From: Pseudomonadota bacterium
Lineage (GTDB): Bacteria > Pseudomonadota > Alphaproteobacteria > Rhizobiales > Devosiaceae
Reading direction: 5' to 3'
Length of the DNA stretch: 39,702 nucleotides
Assembly (NCBI GenBank): GCA_023433775.1
Contig: JAEYTY010000016.1
Location: 1-39,702 of the forward strand
Part shown: positions 7,898-16,719 of the stretch, one piece after another
Layout: each line of letters begins with the position of its first letter
How positions within the stretch are numbered: position 1 is the first letter of the stretch
Translations under genes and position numbers: made by a program
Notes under the pieces: generated by a model
What the model saw: only the letters and a program-made list of their open reading frames with translations
What the model was told of the DNA's origin: nothing
The model's database searches: none

Positions 7898-8713
7898 ATG
7901 GATGCCATGCAGATTGATCGCCGGATAACCAATGGCCTCGCCTGGGCGGGCGCTTTGCTGGTCGTGGGCGTTTTGGCGGGCGATTTTATTGTGCGATCTT
8001 TGGCGCCGCAGGGTGAGCCCCAGCTTGCCATTGTGCAGGAACAGGAGGCTGAGGCCCCGACGCCTGCGCCGCTGAGCCAGCGCCCGGCAGAACCCGAGAA
8101 AGTGCCGCCCGTGGCGAGCAAGCCTGCTCCGACCCCTGAGCCTGAGCCCGCCGATGAGCCGGTGCGCGTAGCAACGCCGCAGCCGACCGGACCGGGCGAT
8201 GCGGTTGACCGGTTCCTGCAATCGGGACGTGAATTGCCGAGCTATATTTCGGACGGTCAGACGACCGCGCCGGCGCGGCCTGCGCCGACCACTGCTCCGC
8301 AGACCCCTGCCCAGCCTGCGGCGGCTGTTCCTCCGCCAGCAACAGCGCCCGCAGCCACCAATCCGGCGCCTGAAGCCGTCGCAACACTGCCGCCGAAGAA
8401 GGTCGCGCCCATTCCCATGCCGCTGTCCATGCGCCCGCCCTCTGTCGCATCGCAGCCGAGCGCGTCGCTCATTATTCCAGAAGCGACCAGAACGCCCACC
8501 CGAGCCCCCGCCGTCGTGACATCGGATGATCTCGAGGATTGGGAAAGCGGTCCGCTGGACGAATTCCTGCGCAACCGGCAGGCCGGGAGCTTCCGTGACA
8601 GCGAAGAATATGATGCGGATGGTTTCTTTCTCGATGAGGGGCCGAACAGTTCAGCCCGGTTTCAACGTTTCCCGCGCGCTTATGATGACGGAGAATATTT
8701 CGTCATCCGCTGA
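7898..8713 (+). CDS. Pro/Ala-rich membrane-anchored protein, unknown function
   Basis: I do not recognise this 271-residue protein. A hydrophobic segment at about residues 13-33 (GLAWAGALLVVGVLAGDFIV) with a short basic N-terminus suggests a single-pass anchor with the rest in the periplasm. Residues 40-200 are low-complexity and rich in Pro, Ala, Glu and Thr, the composition of a flexible spacer. Residues 205-271 are acidic and aromatic (DDLEDWESGPLDEFLRNR, DGEYFVIR) and may be a short binding domain. An alternative ATG lies at 7907. The next gene follows closely, so the two may be cotranscribed. The layout resembles TonB-like or periplasm-spanning linkers, but no TonB C-terminal motif is present. 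Confidence 0.65.
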   Translation: MDAMQIDRRITNGLAWAGALLVVGVLAGDFIVRSLAPQGEPQLAIVQEQEAEAPTPAPLSQRPAEPEKVPPVASKPAPTPEPEPADEPVRVATPQPTGPGDAVDRFLQSGRELPSYISDGQTTAPARPAPTTAPQTPAQPAAAVPPPATAPAATNPAPEAVATLPPKKVAPIPMPLSMRPPSVASQPSASLIIPEATRTPTRAPAVVTSDDLEDWESGPLDEFLRNRQAGSFRDSEEYDADGFFLDEGPNSSARFQRFPRAYDDGEYFVIR

Positions 8714-8829
8714 GGAACATGGCATCCATGTTGCCCGGACCATGGACCGCGGGCGAGCAAGCGCATATCCTGCGTAATAACGGTTCTGGCCGGGATGACA
8801 TGATCCACAGGGGCGAAAGGCACACCGGA

Positions 8830-9576
8830 ATGCTCAGCTGCGTGCGTAAGCCCAAAGACAATCGCGACCTGTGGCAGAAATTGTCCGGCTTTTTGGGCTC
8901 GTTTTCCAACAGGACGGGCATGGCCGGTCATGTCGCCAATATTCTTGATCCCGACACCTGGCTGCCCGGCGGGCGCGACGCGGCGTTCACGCTGGCGCTG
9001 ATTGCGCTATCAGCGAAAATGGCGGTGGCCGACGGGGCGGTGACGGCTTCGGAAGTCCGCGCTTTTAACGCGACGGTCGAAATCGCCAAGGGGAATGAGC
9101 CGCAGGTTGAGCGGCTGTTTAACCTTGCCAAGCAGGATGTGGCCGGCTTTGACGCCTATGCCCGCAAGGTGGCCCGGTTCTTCACCGATACGCCGGAAAC
9201 GCTGGAGCATGTGCTCGATAGCCTGTTCTTCATCGCCACGGCCGATGGCATGGTGCATGAGGCCGAACTCGATTACCTGCGCGAGGTCAGCGCCATTTTT
9301 GGCTTCGATGAGGCGCGGTTCGAGCAGATTGCCTCCCAGCATGTGATGCTGGAGGAGGGCGTGGACCCCTATATGGTGCTGGGCCTTGCGCCTAGCGCGC
9401 CACCCGAAGAGGTGCGCCGCGTCTATCGCCAATTGGTCAGCGAGCATCATCCCGATCGTTTGATCGCCCGGGGCGTGCCCGAGGACCTGATAGATGTGGC
9501 TACGGCCCGCATGTCGGCGATCAATCTGGCCTATCAGGCCATCACCCGGCCCAAGCCGCAGCCATTGCTCACTTGA
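8830..9576 (+). CDS. DjlA-like co-chaperone: TerB domain plus C-terminal J domain
   Basis: A 248-residue protein with a TerB-like helical domain (about 55-165, including KMAVADGAVTASEV and IATADGMVHEAEL, two acidic helix pairs typical of TerB) and a C-terminal J domain (about 178-238). The J-domain HPD triad is H207-P208-D209, so it should stimulate an Hsp70 such as DnaK. No clear membrane segment is seen, unlike E. coli DjlA. The start is uncertain: ATG 8830 has GAAAGG at 8815-8820, while in-frame ATGs at 8719, 8728 and 8800 would extend it by up to 37 residues of unremarkable sequence. The RNase P RNA gene follows on the same strand. Confidence 0.85.
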   Translation: MLSCVRKPKDNRDLWQKLSGFLGSFSNRTGMAGHVANILDPDTWLPGGRDAAFTLALIALSAKMAVADGAVTASEVRAFNATVEIAKGNEPQVERLFNLAKQDVAGFDAYARKVARFFTDTPETLEHVLDSLFFIATADGMVHEAELDYLREVSAIFGFDEARFEQIASQHVMLEEGVDPYMVLGLAPSAPPEEVRRVYRQLVSEHHPDRLIARGVPEDLIDVATARMSAINLAYQAITRPKPQPLLT

Positions 9577-9605
9577 CGGCGGGGACGGGCTCCACCACAA
9601 CAGCG

Positions 9606-9990
<385 letters not shown>

Positions 9991-10035
9991 GACTCCTCCA
10001 GCGAAGGGCCGCTAAACCAGCGCTCCTTCCGCCGT

Positions 10036-10062
10036 ACTCCGGCGTCCGCACGTATACGGAGT
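10036..10062 (+). promoter_or_regulatory. Leader hairpin that would cover the nspC ribosome binding site
   Basis: ACTCCG (10036-10041) is complementary to CGGAGT (10057-10062), with a 15-base loop. The second arm contains the GGAG that probably serves as ribosome binding site for nspC. The stem is short, so an effect on translation is only a possibility. Confidence 0.25.
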
Positions 10063-10070
10063 CCGACCTC

Positions 10071-11171
10071 ATGGCGCTGGCCACCCCCTATTATCTGATC
10101 GACGAGAATGCCCTGGCGGCCAATCTGGCCAAGGTCGATGCTTTGCGCGCGGCGTCCGGGGCCAAGTTCCTCCTCGCGCTCAAGTGTTTTGCGACCTGGG
10201 CAGTGTTCCCGCAGATGGCCGCGCATATGGACGGAACGACATCGTCCTCGCTCTATGAGGTCAAGCTCGGGCGGGAGAAATTTGGCGGGGAGACCCACGC
10301 CTACTCGGTGGCGTTTTCAGACGCTGAGATCGATGAGGTCATCGCCAGCGCTGACAAGATTATTTTCAATTCTGTCAGCCAGTTGGAGCGCTTTGGTGAC
10401 AAGGCGATTCACATGCCGATTGGCCTTCGGGTCAATCCGGGCGTCAGCCATTCCCACTTCGATCTGGCCGATCCGGCGCGGCCTTTTTCGCGGCTGGGGG
10501 AAAGCGACATTGCCCGCGTCGAAAGCGTGATGGACCGCATTTCGGGCGTCATGCTGCATTGCAATTGCGAGAATGACTCGGTCGGGGCCTTTTCGAACCT
10601 GCTTGATGTGATCGACGCGAAGCTGGGCCATGTGCTGGCGCGGCTTGACTGGGTCAGCCTTGGTGGCGGCATCCACTTCACGCGCGAAGGCTATGACATC
10701 GCGGCGCTGGGCGCGCGGCTCAAGGCTTTTGCCGAGAAATTCAGGGTGCAGGTTTACCTCGAGCCGGGCGACACTGTGGTGACCGACACCACCACGCTGG
10801 AAGTTTCGGTTCTTGATATTATCGAGAACGACAAGACCGTGGCCATTGTCGACAGCGCCGTCGAGGCCCATATGCTGGACTTACTGGTCTATCGGGAATC
10901 GGGCGCTGTTGCTCCCAATTCCGGGCCGCATAGCTACGTTGTCGCGGGCAAGTCCTGCCTTGCCGGAGATATCTTTGGCGAGTTTTTCTTTCCGGAGGCG
11001 TTGACTGTGGGCAGCCGGATTTCCTTGCTCAATGCCGGGGGATACACCATGGTCAAGAAGAACTGGTTTAACGGCGTCGCAATGCCCGCTATAGCTATCG
11101 CCAGAAAAAATGGGGTCGTCGAACAGGTTCGCTCGTTCGGCTATGCCGACTATGTCGCCAGTCTCTCCTGA
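10071..11171 (+). CDS. nspC: Carboxynorspermidine/carboxyspermidine decarboxylase
   Basis: PLP-dependent, alanine-racemase-fold decarboxylase that removes the carboxyl group from carboxynorspermidine or carboxyspermidine to give norspermidine or spermidine. The 366-residue length fits the family. K38 in LLALKCF is the expected PLP lysine. C296 in GKSCLAGD and the YLEPGDT stretch match the C-terminal half of the fold-type III active site. The ATG at 10071 has GGAG at 10058-10061. The carboxynorspermidine synthase follows after 45 bases, which makes the pathway assignment strong. In alphaproteobacteria this route is known to make spermidine from putrescine without S-adenosylmethionine decarboxylase; which triamine is made here cannot be read from sequence. 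Confidence 0.93.
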   Translation: MALATPYYLIDENALAANLAKVDALRAASGAKFLLALKCFATWAVFPQMAAHMDGTTSSSLYEVKLGREKFGGETHAYSVAFSDAEIDEVIASADKIIFNSVSQLERFGDKAIHMPIGLRVNPGVSHSHFDLADPARPFSRLGESDIARVESVMDRISGVMLHCNCENDSVGAFSNLLDVIDAKLGHVLARLDWVSLGGGIHFTREGYDIAALGARLKAFAEKFRVQVYLEPGDTVVTDTTTLEVSVLDIIENDKTVAIVDSAVEAHMLDLLVYRESGAVAPNSGPHSYVVAGKSCLAGDIFGEFFFPEALTVGSRISLLNAGGYTMVKKNWFNGVAMPAIAIARKNGVVEQVRSFGYADYVASLS

Positions 11172-11216
11172 CGGAGCGGCTGTACCGTTCACTGCTAAAA
11201 AGGTGTTTCGTGCCAA

Positions 11217-12503
11217 TTGAAAAAGAACGTTTTGATCATCGGCGCCGGAGGTGTCGCGCAGGTCGCTGCCTATAAGGCAGCAATGCACAATGACGTGCTG
11301 GGCGATATCAACATTGCGTCCCGCACCGTGTCGAAATGCCAGGCGATCATTGCCGGTGTGCTCGACAAAAAGGCGCTCAAGCGCCCCGGCGTTCTCGCCG
11401 CGCATAGTCTTGACGCGTTTGATGTCGAGGCCACCAAGGCGTTGATCCGCCGGACCCGCAGCCAGATTGTCATCAATGCCGGCTCGGCTTTCCTCAACAT
11501 GTCCGTGCTGCGAGCGTGCCTTGATACGGGCGCGGCCTATATCGACACGGCCATCCACGAAGATCCGGCCAAGGTATGCGAGACGCCGCCCTGGTACGGG
11601 AATTACGAGTGGAAGCACCGCGAGGAATGCGAGCACAAGGGCGTCACGGCCATTCTGGGGGCCGGGTTCGACCCCGGCGTCGTCAATGCCTATGCCGCGC
11701 TAGCCGCTGCGCACCAGTTTGACCGCATCGACAGCATCGACATCATCGATGTGAATGCGGGCAGCCATGGCCGGTATTTTGCTACGAACTTTGATCCGGA
11801 GATCAATTTCCGCGAGTTCACCGGCACGGTCTGGAGCTGGCAGCAGAGTGCGTGGACGGCGAACAAGATGTTCGAGGTCAAGCGCACCGACGATCTGCCG
11901 GTGGTTGGCAGCCACACGACCTATCTCACCGGCCATGACGAAATCCATTCGCTTTCGGCCAATCTCGACGTGCCCGACATCCGCTTCTGGATGGGCTTTG
12001 GCGAACACTACATCAATGTCTTCACGGTGCTGAACAATCTCGGCCTGCTCTCCGAGCAGCCTGTCACCACTGCCGAAGGGCAGGAAGTCGTGCCGCTCAA
12101 GCTGGTCAAGGCCGTGCTGCCCGATCCGGCATCATTGGCGCCGGACTACGCGGGCAAGACCTTTATCGGCGATTTGATCAAGGGTCAGCGCAATGGCGTC
12201 GAAACCGAGGTCTTGATCTACAATATCTGTGATCACGCCGAGACATTTGGCGAAACCAATAGCCAGGCGATTTCCTACACGGCTGGCGTTCCGGCGGTCG
12301 CGGCGGCAATGCTGATCGCCAAGGGCGAGTGGGATTGTCACCACATGGCCAATATCGAGGAATTGCCACCCGTGCCATTCATCGATCTGATCGGACGCAT
12401 GGGCCTGCCGACCCGTATCCGTGACAGCAAGGGCGATCGGGCGTTTGACGCTGCGGAGTTTCCGAAGTCGCGCGAACGCACGGCGCGTCTGGGCAGCGCG
12501 TAA
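11217..12503 (+). CDS. Carboxynorspermidine synthase (saccharopine dehydrogenase-like)
   Basis: A 428-residue NAD(P)H-dependent enzyme of the saccharopine dehydrogenase family. In this context it should condense aspartate semialdehyde with putrescine or diaminopropane to give the carboxy-triamine used by the neighbouring decarboxylase. The dinucleotide fold begins at once with VLIIGAGGVAQ (glycines at 9, 11, 12); GAGFDPGVVNAYAAL is a family hallmark in the middle. The start is a TTG at 11217: it is the only start codon downstream of an in-frame TAA at 11196, and AAAAGG lies at 11198-11203. A GTG at 11210 is in another frame. It is probably cotranscribed with nspC. It was formerly often annotated as lysine biosynthesis saccharopine dehydrogenase (LYS1), which the partner gene argues against. 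Confidence 0.92.
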   Translation: MKKNVLIIGAGGVAQVAAYKAAMHNDVLGDINIASRTVSKCQAIIAGVLDKKALKRPGVLAAHSLDAFDVEATKALIRRTRSQIVINAGSAFLNMSVLRACLDTGAAYIDTAIHEDPAKVCETPPWYGNYEWKHREECEHKGVTAILGAGFDPGVVNAYAALAAAHQFDRIDSIDIIDVNAGSHGRYFATNFDPEINFREFTGTVWSWQQSAWTANKMFEVKRTDDLPVVGSHTTYLTGHDEIHSLSANLDVPDIRFWMGFGEHYINVFTVLNNLGLLSEQPVTTAEGQEVVPLKLVKAVLPDPASLAPDYAGKTFIGDLIKGQRNGVETEVLIYNICDHAETFGETNSQAISYTAGVPAVAAAMLIAKGEWDCHHMANIEELPPVPFIDLIGRMGLPTRIRDSKGDRAFDAAEFPKSRERTARLGSA

Positions 12504-12511
12504 TCAAGTCA

Positions 12512-12539
12512 GGCGACCGGGTCGGTCCTCCCGGTCGCC
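12512..12539. terminator. Strong hairpin between convergent genes, possible bidirectional terminator
   Basis: GGCGACCGGG (12512-12521) and CCCGGTCGCC (12530-12539) form a perfect 10-bp stem with an 8-base loop. It lies between the convergent ends of the polyamine gene and the receiver-kinase gene. Neither side has a run of T, so efficient intrinsic termination is not assured. Confidence 0.5.
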
Positions 12540-12544
12540 CTCGT

Positions 12545-13576
12545 TCAGGCCTCGAACGTCACCTTTACGCACGTGCCAGGGCCTTCGCTATGGCTGACGG
12601 TCGCGCCGAGGCCGTGGGCCATGGCCTTGACGATGCGGCCACCGAGGCCTGTGCCTTGGGCTATGCCGGTTCCAGTCCAGCCCACGCCGTCGTCTTCGAC
12701 CTGCAGCACAACCTGCGTGTCTTCAGGCCACATGCGTACACGCACTTCGCCCGGTGTGGCATCGGCATAGGCATATTTCAGCGCATTGGTCACCAGCTCG
12801 GTGACGATCACGCCCAGCGACGCGACCTTTTCGGTCTGCAACTGAAACGGTTCGACCTCGACCCGGATAGCGGCTGTGCGGCCATCGGCCTGCAGCGAAT
12901 TTTCCAGTTCGCCGACCAGCGACTGGAGATAATCCGCAACCTGCACCGAGCGCACGTCGTCGGAGGTGTAGAGGTGGCGGTGGACCCCGGCTATGGCCTG
13001 GATCCGAACCTGGGTTTCTGCCAAAGCCCGCTTGGCTTCCGGGTCTTCAACCGCATTGCTCTGCAGGCCGACCAGAGCGGCGACCATAGCCAGGGAATTG
13101 GCCACGCGGTGATTGACTTCGCCCAGCAGCAATTCGGCGCGTTCGCGGGCCTCATGCATTTCCCGCTCGGCTTTGGCCTTGGCGCGATTTAGGCGGACGC
13201 GGCTGATGGCGTGGTCAATGGCCGCCACGAGCAATTCCATGAAATCCTCAGCCACGGTCTTCGGCACGAAGTCGGTGGCGCCCGATTTCAGCGCGGCCAC
13301 GGCAATAGCGGTTTCATTGGAGCCGGTGACATAGACGACGGCAGGCCTGTCTTCGAGCGGCGTCAGCTGCGCGAGGAAATCGAGACCGGTGCCGGTGGAC
13401 AGATAGTGATCGAGCGCAACCACATCGACGCCGCCCTGAAGCACCAGCTCGAGGCCGGCCTCGCCGCTTGCAGCGTGCGTGAAATCATAGCCACGGCGCC
13501 GCACGGCTTTTTCCACCAGCCTCGCAAGGCCCGGGTCATCATCGATGTAGAGTACGTGCGGCGTTCGCGTCGGCAT
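12545..13576 (-). CDS. Receiver-histidine kinase hybrid (REC + HWE/HisKA_2-type kinase)
   Basis: A 343-residue cytoplasmic protein with an N-terminal receiver domain (about 6-122; phosphoacceptor D56 in VVALDHYLS, acidic cluster DDD at 12-14, lysine in FVPKT) followed by a HisKA_2-like dimerisation region with phospho-histidine H156 in GEVNHRVANSLAMV. The ATP-binding domain has the N-box VTELVTNALKYAY and the G-box DDGVGW. The receiver-first order means an upstream kinase could gate this kinase's activity. It is the last gene of a three-gene minus-strand operon, 6 bases after the single-domain receiver gene. Kinases of this type often feed general stress or light-response circuits in alphaproteobacteria, but no such partner is seen here. 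Confidence 0.88.
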   Translation of the reverse strand: MPTRTPHVLYIDDDPGLARLVEKAVRRRGYDFTHAASGEAGLELVLQGGVDVVALDHYLSTGTGLDFLAQLTPLEDRPAVVYVTGSNETAIAVAALKSGATDFVPKTVAEDFMELLVAAIDHAISRVRLNRAKAKAEREMHEARERAELLLGEVNHRVANSLAMVAALVGLQSNAVEDPEAKRALAETQVRIQAIAGVHRHLYTSDDVRSVQVADYLQSLVGELENSLQADGRTAAIRVEVEPFQLQTEKVASLGVIVTELVTNALKYAYADATPGEVRVRMWPEDTQVVLQVEDDGVGWTGTGIAQGTGLGGRIVKAMAHGLGATVSHSEGPGTCVKVTFEA

Positions 13577-13582
13577 GATCGT

Positions 13583-14026
13583 TCAGTCAGTTTCCGGAAT
13601 CTGCATGACCGAAAAGAACAGGCCGAGCTGACGGATGGCATTGGCAAAGCCGTCATAATCCACCGGCTTGGTGATATAGACATTGGCGCCGAGATCGTAG
13701 CAGCGCTGGATTTCGCGCTGGTCATCGGTGGTCGTCAGCACGACGACGGGCGAGCGCTTGGTGTGCTCATTGCCTTTGACCTTCTCGAGAATATCGATGC
13801 CGGTCATATCTGGCAGGTTGAGATCGAGCAGGACCAGCAATTGCCGGCCCTTGTTGACGGCGCCGGTGCCGTCTGGGCCCATGAGATAGGCCAGGGCGTC
13901 CGTGCCATTGAGGAAGGGGATGATCTCGTTGGCGACGCCGGCGCGACGGATGTTCTTTTCGATGAGCCGGGCGTGGCCTTCATCGTCCTCGACCATGATG
14001 ATGGTGACGGGGCGTGCATTGTTCAT
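13583..14026 (-). CDS. Single-domain response regulator (receiver only)
   Basis: A 147-residue stand-alone receiver of the Rcp1/CheY-like type. Visible are the acidic pair E13-D14-D15 (VEDDEGHARLI), the phosphoacceptor D68 in LLDLNLPDMTG, the conserved Thr in VVLTTTDD, and the lysine in ITKPVDYDGF. There is no DNA-binding or enzymatic output domain, so it probably passes phosphate or acts by protein contact. Its start overlaps the stop of the CHASE3 kinase gene by 4 bases (ATGA), and the receiver-kinase gene follows after 6 bases. The sensible reading is CHASE3 kinase to this receiver, with the downstream hybrid kinase as third component; direction of phosphate flow is inferred. Confidence 0.9.
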   Translation of the reverse strand: MNNARPVTIIMVEDDEGHARLIEKNIRRAGVANEIIPFLNGTDALAYLMGPDGTGAVNKGRQLLVLLDLNLPDMTGIDILEKVKGNEHTKRSPVVVLTTTDDQREIQRCYDLGANVYITKPVDYDGFANAIRQLGLFFSVMQIPETD

Positions 14027-15516
14027 CGGCCCATACTCCCTTGATAGCTGCGCAGGTCGCGCGGCAGATTGATTGTAAATGTCGTCCCCTGACCAAGTTT
14101 CGAGGTCAGGGTAATGTCGCCGCCCAGGCTGCGCACCAGGGTGCGCACATGCGCCAGTCCAATGCCCTCGCCGGGCTGGGTCTGGCTGCCGGAGCGGCGG
14201 AAGAGTTCAAAGACACGCTCATGGTCGGTATCGGCGATGCCGCGGCCATTGTCTTCCACATCGATATCGATGCGATTGCCGGAAACATGGCGCGCGCGAA
14301 TGTTGACCTTGATGGGCCGGCCGGGCTCGCGATATTTGATGGCGTTATCGAGCAGATTGCCCAGGATCTGCTCGAGCGACAGGCGGTCGGTCACCAGATG
14401 ATTGACGCGGATATCGGTGGTGATCTCACCATCCTCGTCGGCGACCTGATGATGCACCGCGGCGGCCGAATTGTTGGCGAGTTCCGTCAGATCGATCTGC
14501 TCGGCCTTCAGTTCCCTTCGGCCTTCGCGCGAGATTTTCAGAATGGCGTTGATCAGGCCATCCATCTTGCGGGTGCCGGCGCGGATAAAGCTGATAGCTT
14601 CGGGGAGTTCTTCGAAGGCAGCAGTCTTGGCTTCGACGAAAACCGGGTCATCCTCAACCGGGCGCGAGTCCATATAGGTGCGCAGTGCGTCGACGCTGGT
14701 TTCGAGCTCGCTGGTAAAGCCCATGACATTGACCAGCGGCGCGCGCAGGTCGTGGGTGACGATATAGGCGAAGCGCTGGATTTCCTCATTGGCCTTGCCA
14801 AGATCGGAAGTGCGCTCGCGCACCCGCTCCTCAAGCCCTGAATTGGCGGCTTCCACGGCCCGCCGCGCATTGGCCAGTTCGCTGGTATAGGCGAGCACGG
14901 CCCAGATGGCTCCGGCGACCACGGCAAAGATGACCAGGGCGCCGACAACGGAGACGATCCGCAGCAGGTTGGCCGTATTGCGTTGCGCCTCGACGCCATC
15001 GGTCAGGCGTTCATCGGCGGCCCCGATAAGGCCGCTAAAAAAGGCCCGCGAGCGATCCATGGCGTCCTTGCCCGCGTCGGTGCGGATGATCGCCACCGCT
15101 TCGGCGCGCTGATCTGACCGGGTCAGCTCGATGGTCTGGGACATTTCGTTCAGCTTGAACGTGATGTCTTCCCGCAATTGCTGAAGCGGTTCTGCTGCGG
15201 CGGGGTAGGGGACCAGAACCGCCTCGAGGTCGGCCAGCTTCCGTTCAATCTGGGGGAGGGCGGCCTCGTAGGGCGCGAGATAATCTTCGTCTAGAGAAAT
15301 GATATAGCCGCGCTGGCTGGTTTCGGCGTCCTGGAGCAGGCTACGCAAATCAACGCCCGCCGTGCGCGCATTACGCGCTTCCACCACTTCGTCGAAATAG
15401 ACTTGGGTGCGCTCAACCAGCCATAAATTGGTGCCGACAATCCCGATGAGTGCCAGGAGACCGACGAGCAGCATCAAGGCTGTGGACCTCAGGAAGGTCT
15501 TGCTTGTTATGGGCAT
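14023..15516 (-). CDS. Membrane-bound sensor histidine kinase with CHASE3 domain
   Basis: A 497-residue sensor kinase. TM1 spans about residues 11-33 and TM2 about 185-209. Between them lies a helical CHASE3 sensor (about 38-175, with the typical LLQDAETSQRGYIISLDEDY). A coiled linker (212-250) leads to a HisKA domain with H255 in YIVTHDLRAPL, then an ATPase domain with N-box LGNLLDNAIKYRE, DNGRGIAD and GEGIGLAHVRTLV. All catalytic elements look intact. It is the first gene of the minus-strand sensory operon and is divergent from rsmH, 201 bases away. The ligand of CHASE3 domains is generally unknown. Confidence 0.92.
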   Translation of the reverse strand: MPITSKTFLRSTALMLLVGLLALIGIVGTNLWLVERTQVYFDEVVEARNARTAGVDLRSLLQDAETSQRGYIISLDEDYLAPYEAALPQIERKLADLEAVLVPYPAAAEPLQQLREDITFKLNEMSQTIELTRSDQRAEAVAIIRTDAGKDAMDRSRAFFSGLIGAADERLTDGVEAQRNTANLLRIVSVVGALVIFAVVAGAIWAVLAYTSELANARRAVEAANSGLEERVRERTSDLGKANEEIQRFAYIVTHDLRAPLVNVMGFTSELETSVDALRTYMDSRPVEDDPVFVEAKTAAFEELPEAISFIRAGTRKMDGLINAILKISREGRRELKAEQIDLTELANNSAAAVHHQVADEDGEITTDIRVNHLVTDRLSLEQILGNLLDNAIKYREPGRPIKVNIRARHVSGNRIDIDVEDNGRGIADTDHERVFELFRRSGSQTQPGEGIGLAHVRTLVRSLGGDITLTSKLGQGTTFTINLPRDLRSYQGSMGR

Positions 15517-15596
15517 GGGAGCATCCAGTTGAACCTTCTAATCGCCCGATCTCCGCCAAAGAGCAATATGCATAGATTAATACAGACACCTAAAAT

Positions 15597-15648
15597 TTGA
15601 CAGGCGAGCCGATTTTTTGGTGCCTTCGAATGGGAAACAGAATCTTAA
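15597..15648 (+). promoter_or_regulatory. Possible promoter elements upstream of rsmH
   Basis: The 201-base gap between the divergent kinase and rsmH is AT-rich in its middle. It contains a consensus TTGACA at 15597-15602, but no good -10 hexamer at the right distance. It also holds a GAATC (GANTC-type methylation site) at 15640-15644. No mraZ gene or convincing remnant is seen. This gap must hold the promoter for the front of the division cluster; the exact elements are uncertain. Confidence 0.25.
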
Positions 15649-15717
15649 ACGTCGCCATGCAAATTACGGGTGAGTTTACGGAAGCGGCGGACCGCTTTGG
15701 GTGGAGTAGTGGCTGAT

Positions 15718-16719
15718 ATGGGCAAGCGTTTCATGCCCGAGACTGGTGCCGATGGCGGCCCGCATATCCCTGTCCTCCTGGACGAGGTGATGGCGGCCCT
15801 TTCGCCCGGCTCTGGCAGCCGCATTGTGGATGGCACCTTTGGCGCCGGCGGTTATTCGCGGGCCTTGCTTGAGGCGGGCGCCAATGTGGTCGGCATAGAC
15901 CGCGATCCCTCTGTCCAGCCCCATGTCGACGCGCTCAAGGCTGAGTTTCCGGACCGTTTCGCCTTCGTGCCAGGCACGTTCTCCGAGCTGGATAGCCTCG
16001 CTGCCGAGCATGGGCCGATTGACGGCGTCGTGCTCGATATTGGCGTTTCCTCCATGCAGATCGATGAAGCCGACCGTGGATTCTCTTTCATGCGCGATGG
16101 TCCGCTGGACATGCGCATGAGTCGCTCGGGCCAAAGCGCCGCCGATCTGGTCAACTCGCTGGAGACCGAAGAGCTGGCCAATCTGCTCTATGCCTTTGGC
16201 GAGGAGCGCAAGTCGCGCCGCATTGCCCAGTTTATCGTTGCAGCGCGTGAGGATGCGCCGATTGAAACGACGCTGCAGCTGGCGCGCATTGTCGAAAAGG
16301 CCATTGGCCGCAAGCCGGGTGATGCCCATCCGGCGACGCGCTCGTTTCAGGCCCTGCGTATTGCCGTTAATGGCGAGTTTGATCAGCTGGTCGAAGGGCT
16401 GTTCGCGGCAGAGCGCCTCTTGGGTGAAGGCGGGCGGCTGGCCGTTGTCAGTTTCCATTCGCTGGAAGATCGCATCGTCAAGCGCTTCTTCGATCCCGAA
16501 AAGGGTGGGCCGACCCAGTCGCGGCATTTGCCACAGACGGTCGCCGCGCCGCGCGCCTGGCGCGATGTGGCCAAGGCGGTGAAGCCCGGTGCAGCCGAGC
16601 TGGCGCGTAACCCGCGCGCGCGCTCATCGGTTCTGCGCTCGGCGACCCGCTCGGACATCGCGGCGCGTCCCGTGCAGCATGTTGGCCTTGGCGTGCCGGT
16701 CGTGCGGGGTGCCGCATGA
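15718..16719 (+). CDS. rsmH: 16S rRNA (cytosine-1402-N4)-methyltransferase RsmH (MraW)
   Basis: SAM-dependent enzyme that methylates N4 of C1402 in 16S rRNA, conserved at the head of dcw clusters. Visible are HIPVLLDEV (16-24), the SAM loop DGTFGAGGYS (38-47), VVLDIGVSSMQID, and FHSLEDRIVKRFF near the C-terminus. Length 333 is close to the usual 310-340. I chose ATG 15718 because GGTGGAG at 15700-15706 is well spaced; GTG 15670 and GTG 15709 upstream and ATG 15733 downstream are alternatives. It overlaps ftsL by 4 bases (ATGA). The usual upstream neighbour mraZ is missing. Confidence 0.95.
   Translation: MGKRFMPETGADGGPHIPVLLDEVMAALSPGSGSRIVDGTFGAGGYSRALLEAGANVVGIDRDPSVQPHVDALKAEFPDRFAFVPGTFSELDSLAAEHGPIDGVVLDIGVSSMQIDEADRGFSFMRDGPLDMRMSRSGQSAADLVNSLETEELANLLYAFGEERKSRRIAQFIVAAREDAPIETTLQLARIVEKAIGRKPGDAHPATRSFQALRIAVNGEFDQLVEGLFAAERLLGEGGRLAVVSFHSLEDRIVKRFFDPEKGGPTQSRHLPQTVAAPRAWRDVAKAVKPGAAELARNPRARSSVLRSATRSDIAARPVQHVGLGVPVVRGAA

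Noticed and set aside
15657..15716. Tiny frame upstream of rsmH as a possible mraZ remnant or leader peptide
   Set aside because: Its 19 residues do not resemble either end of MraZ, and it lacks a ribosome binding site.
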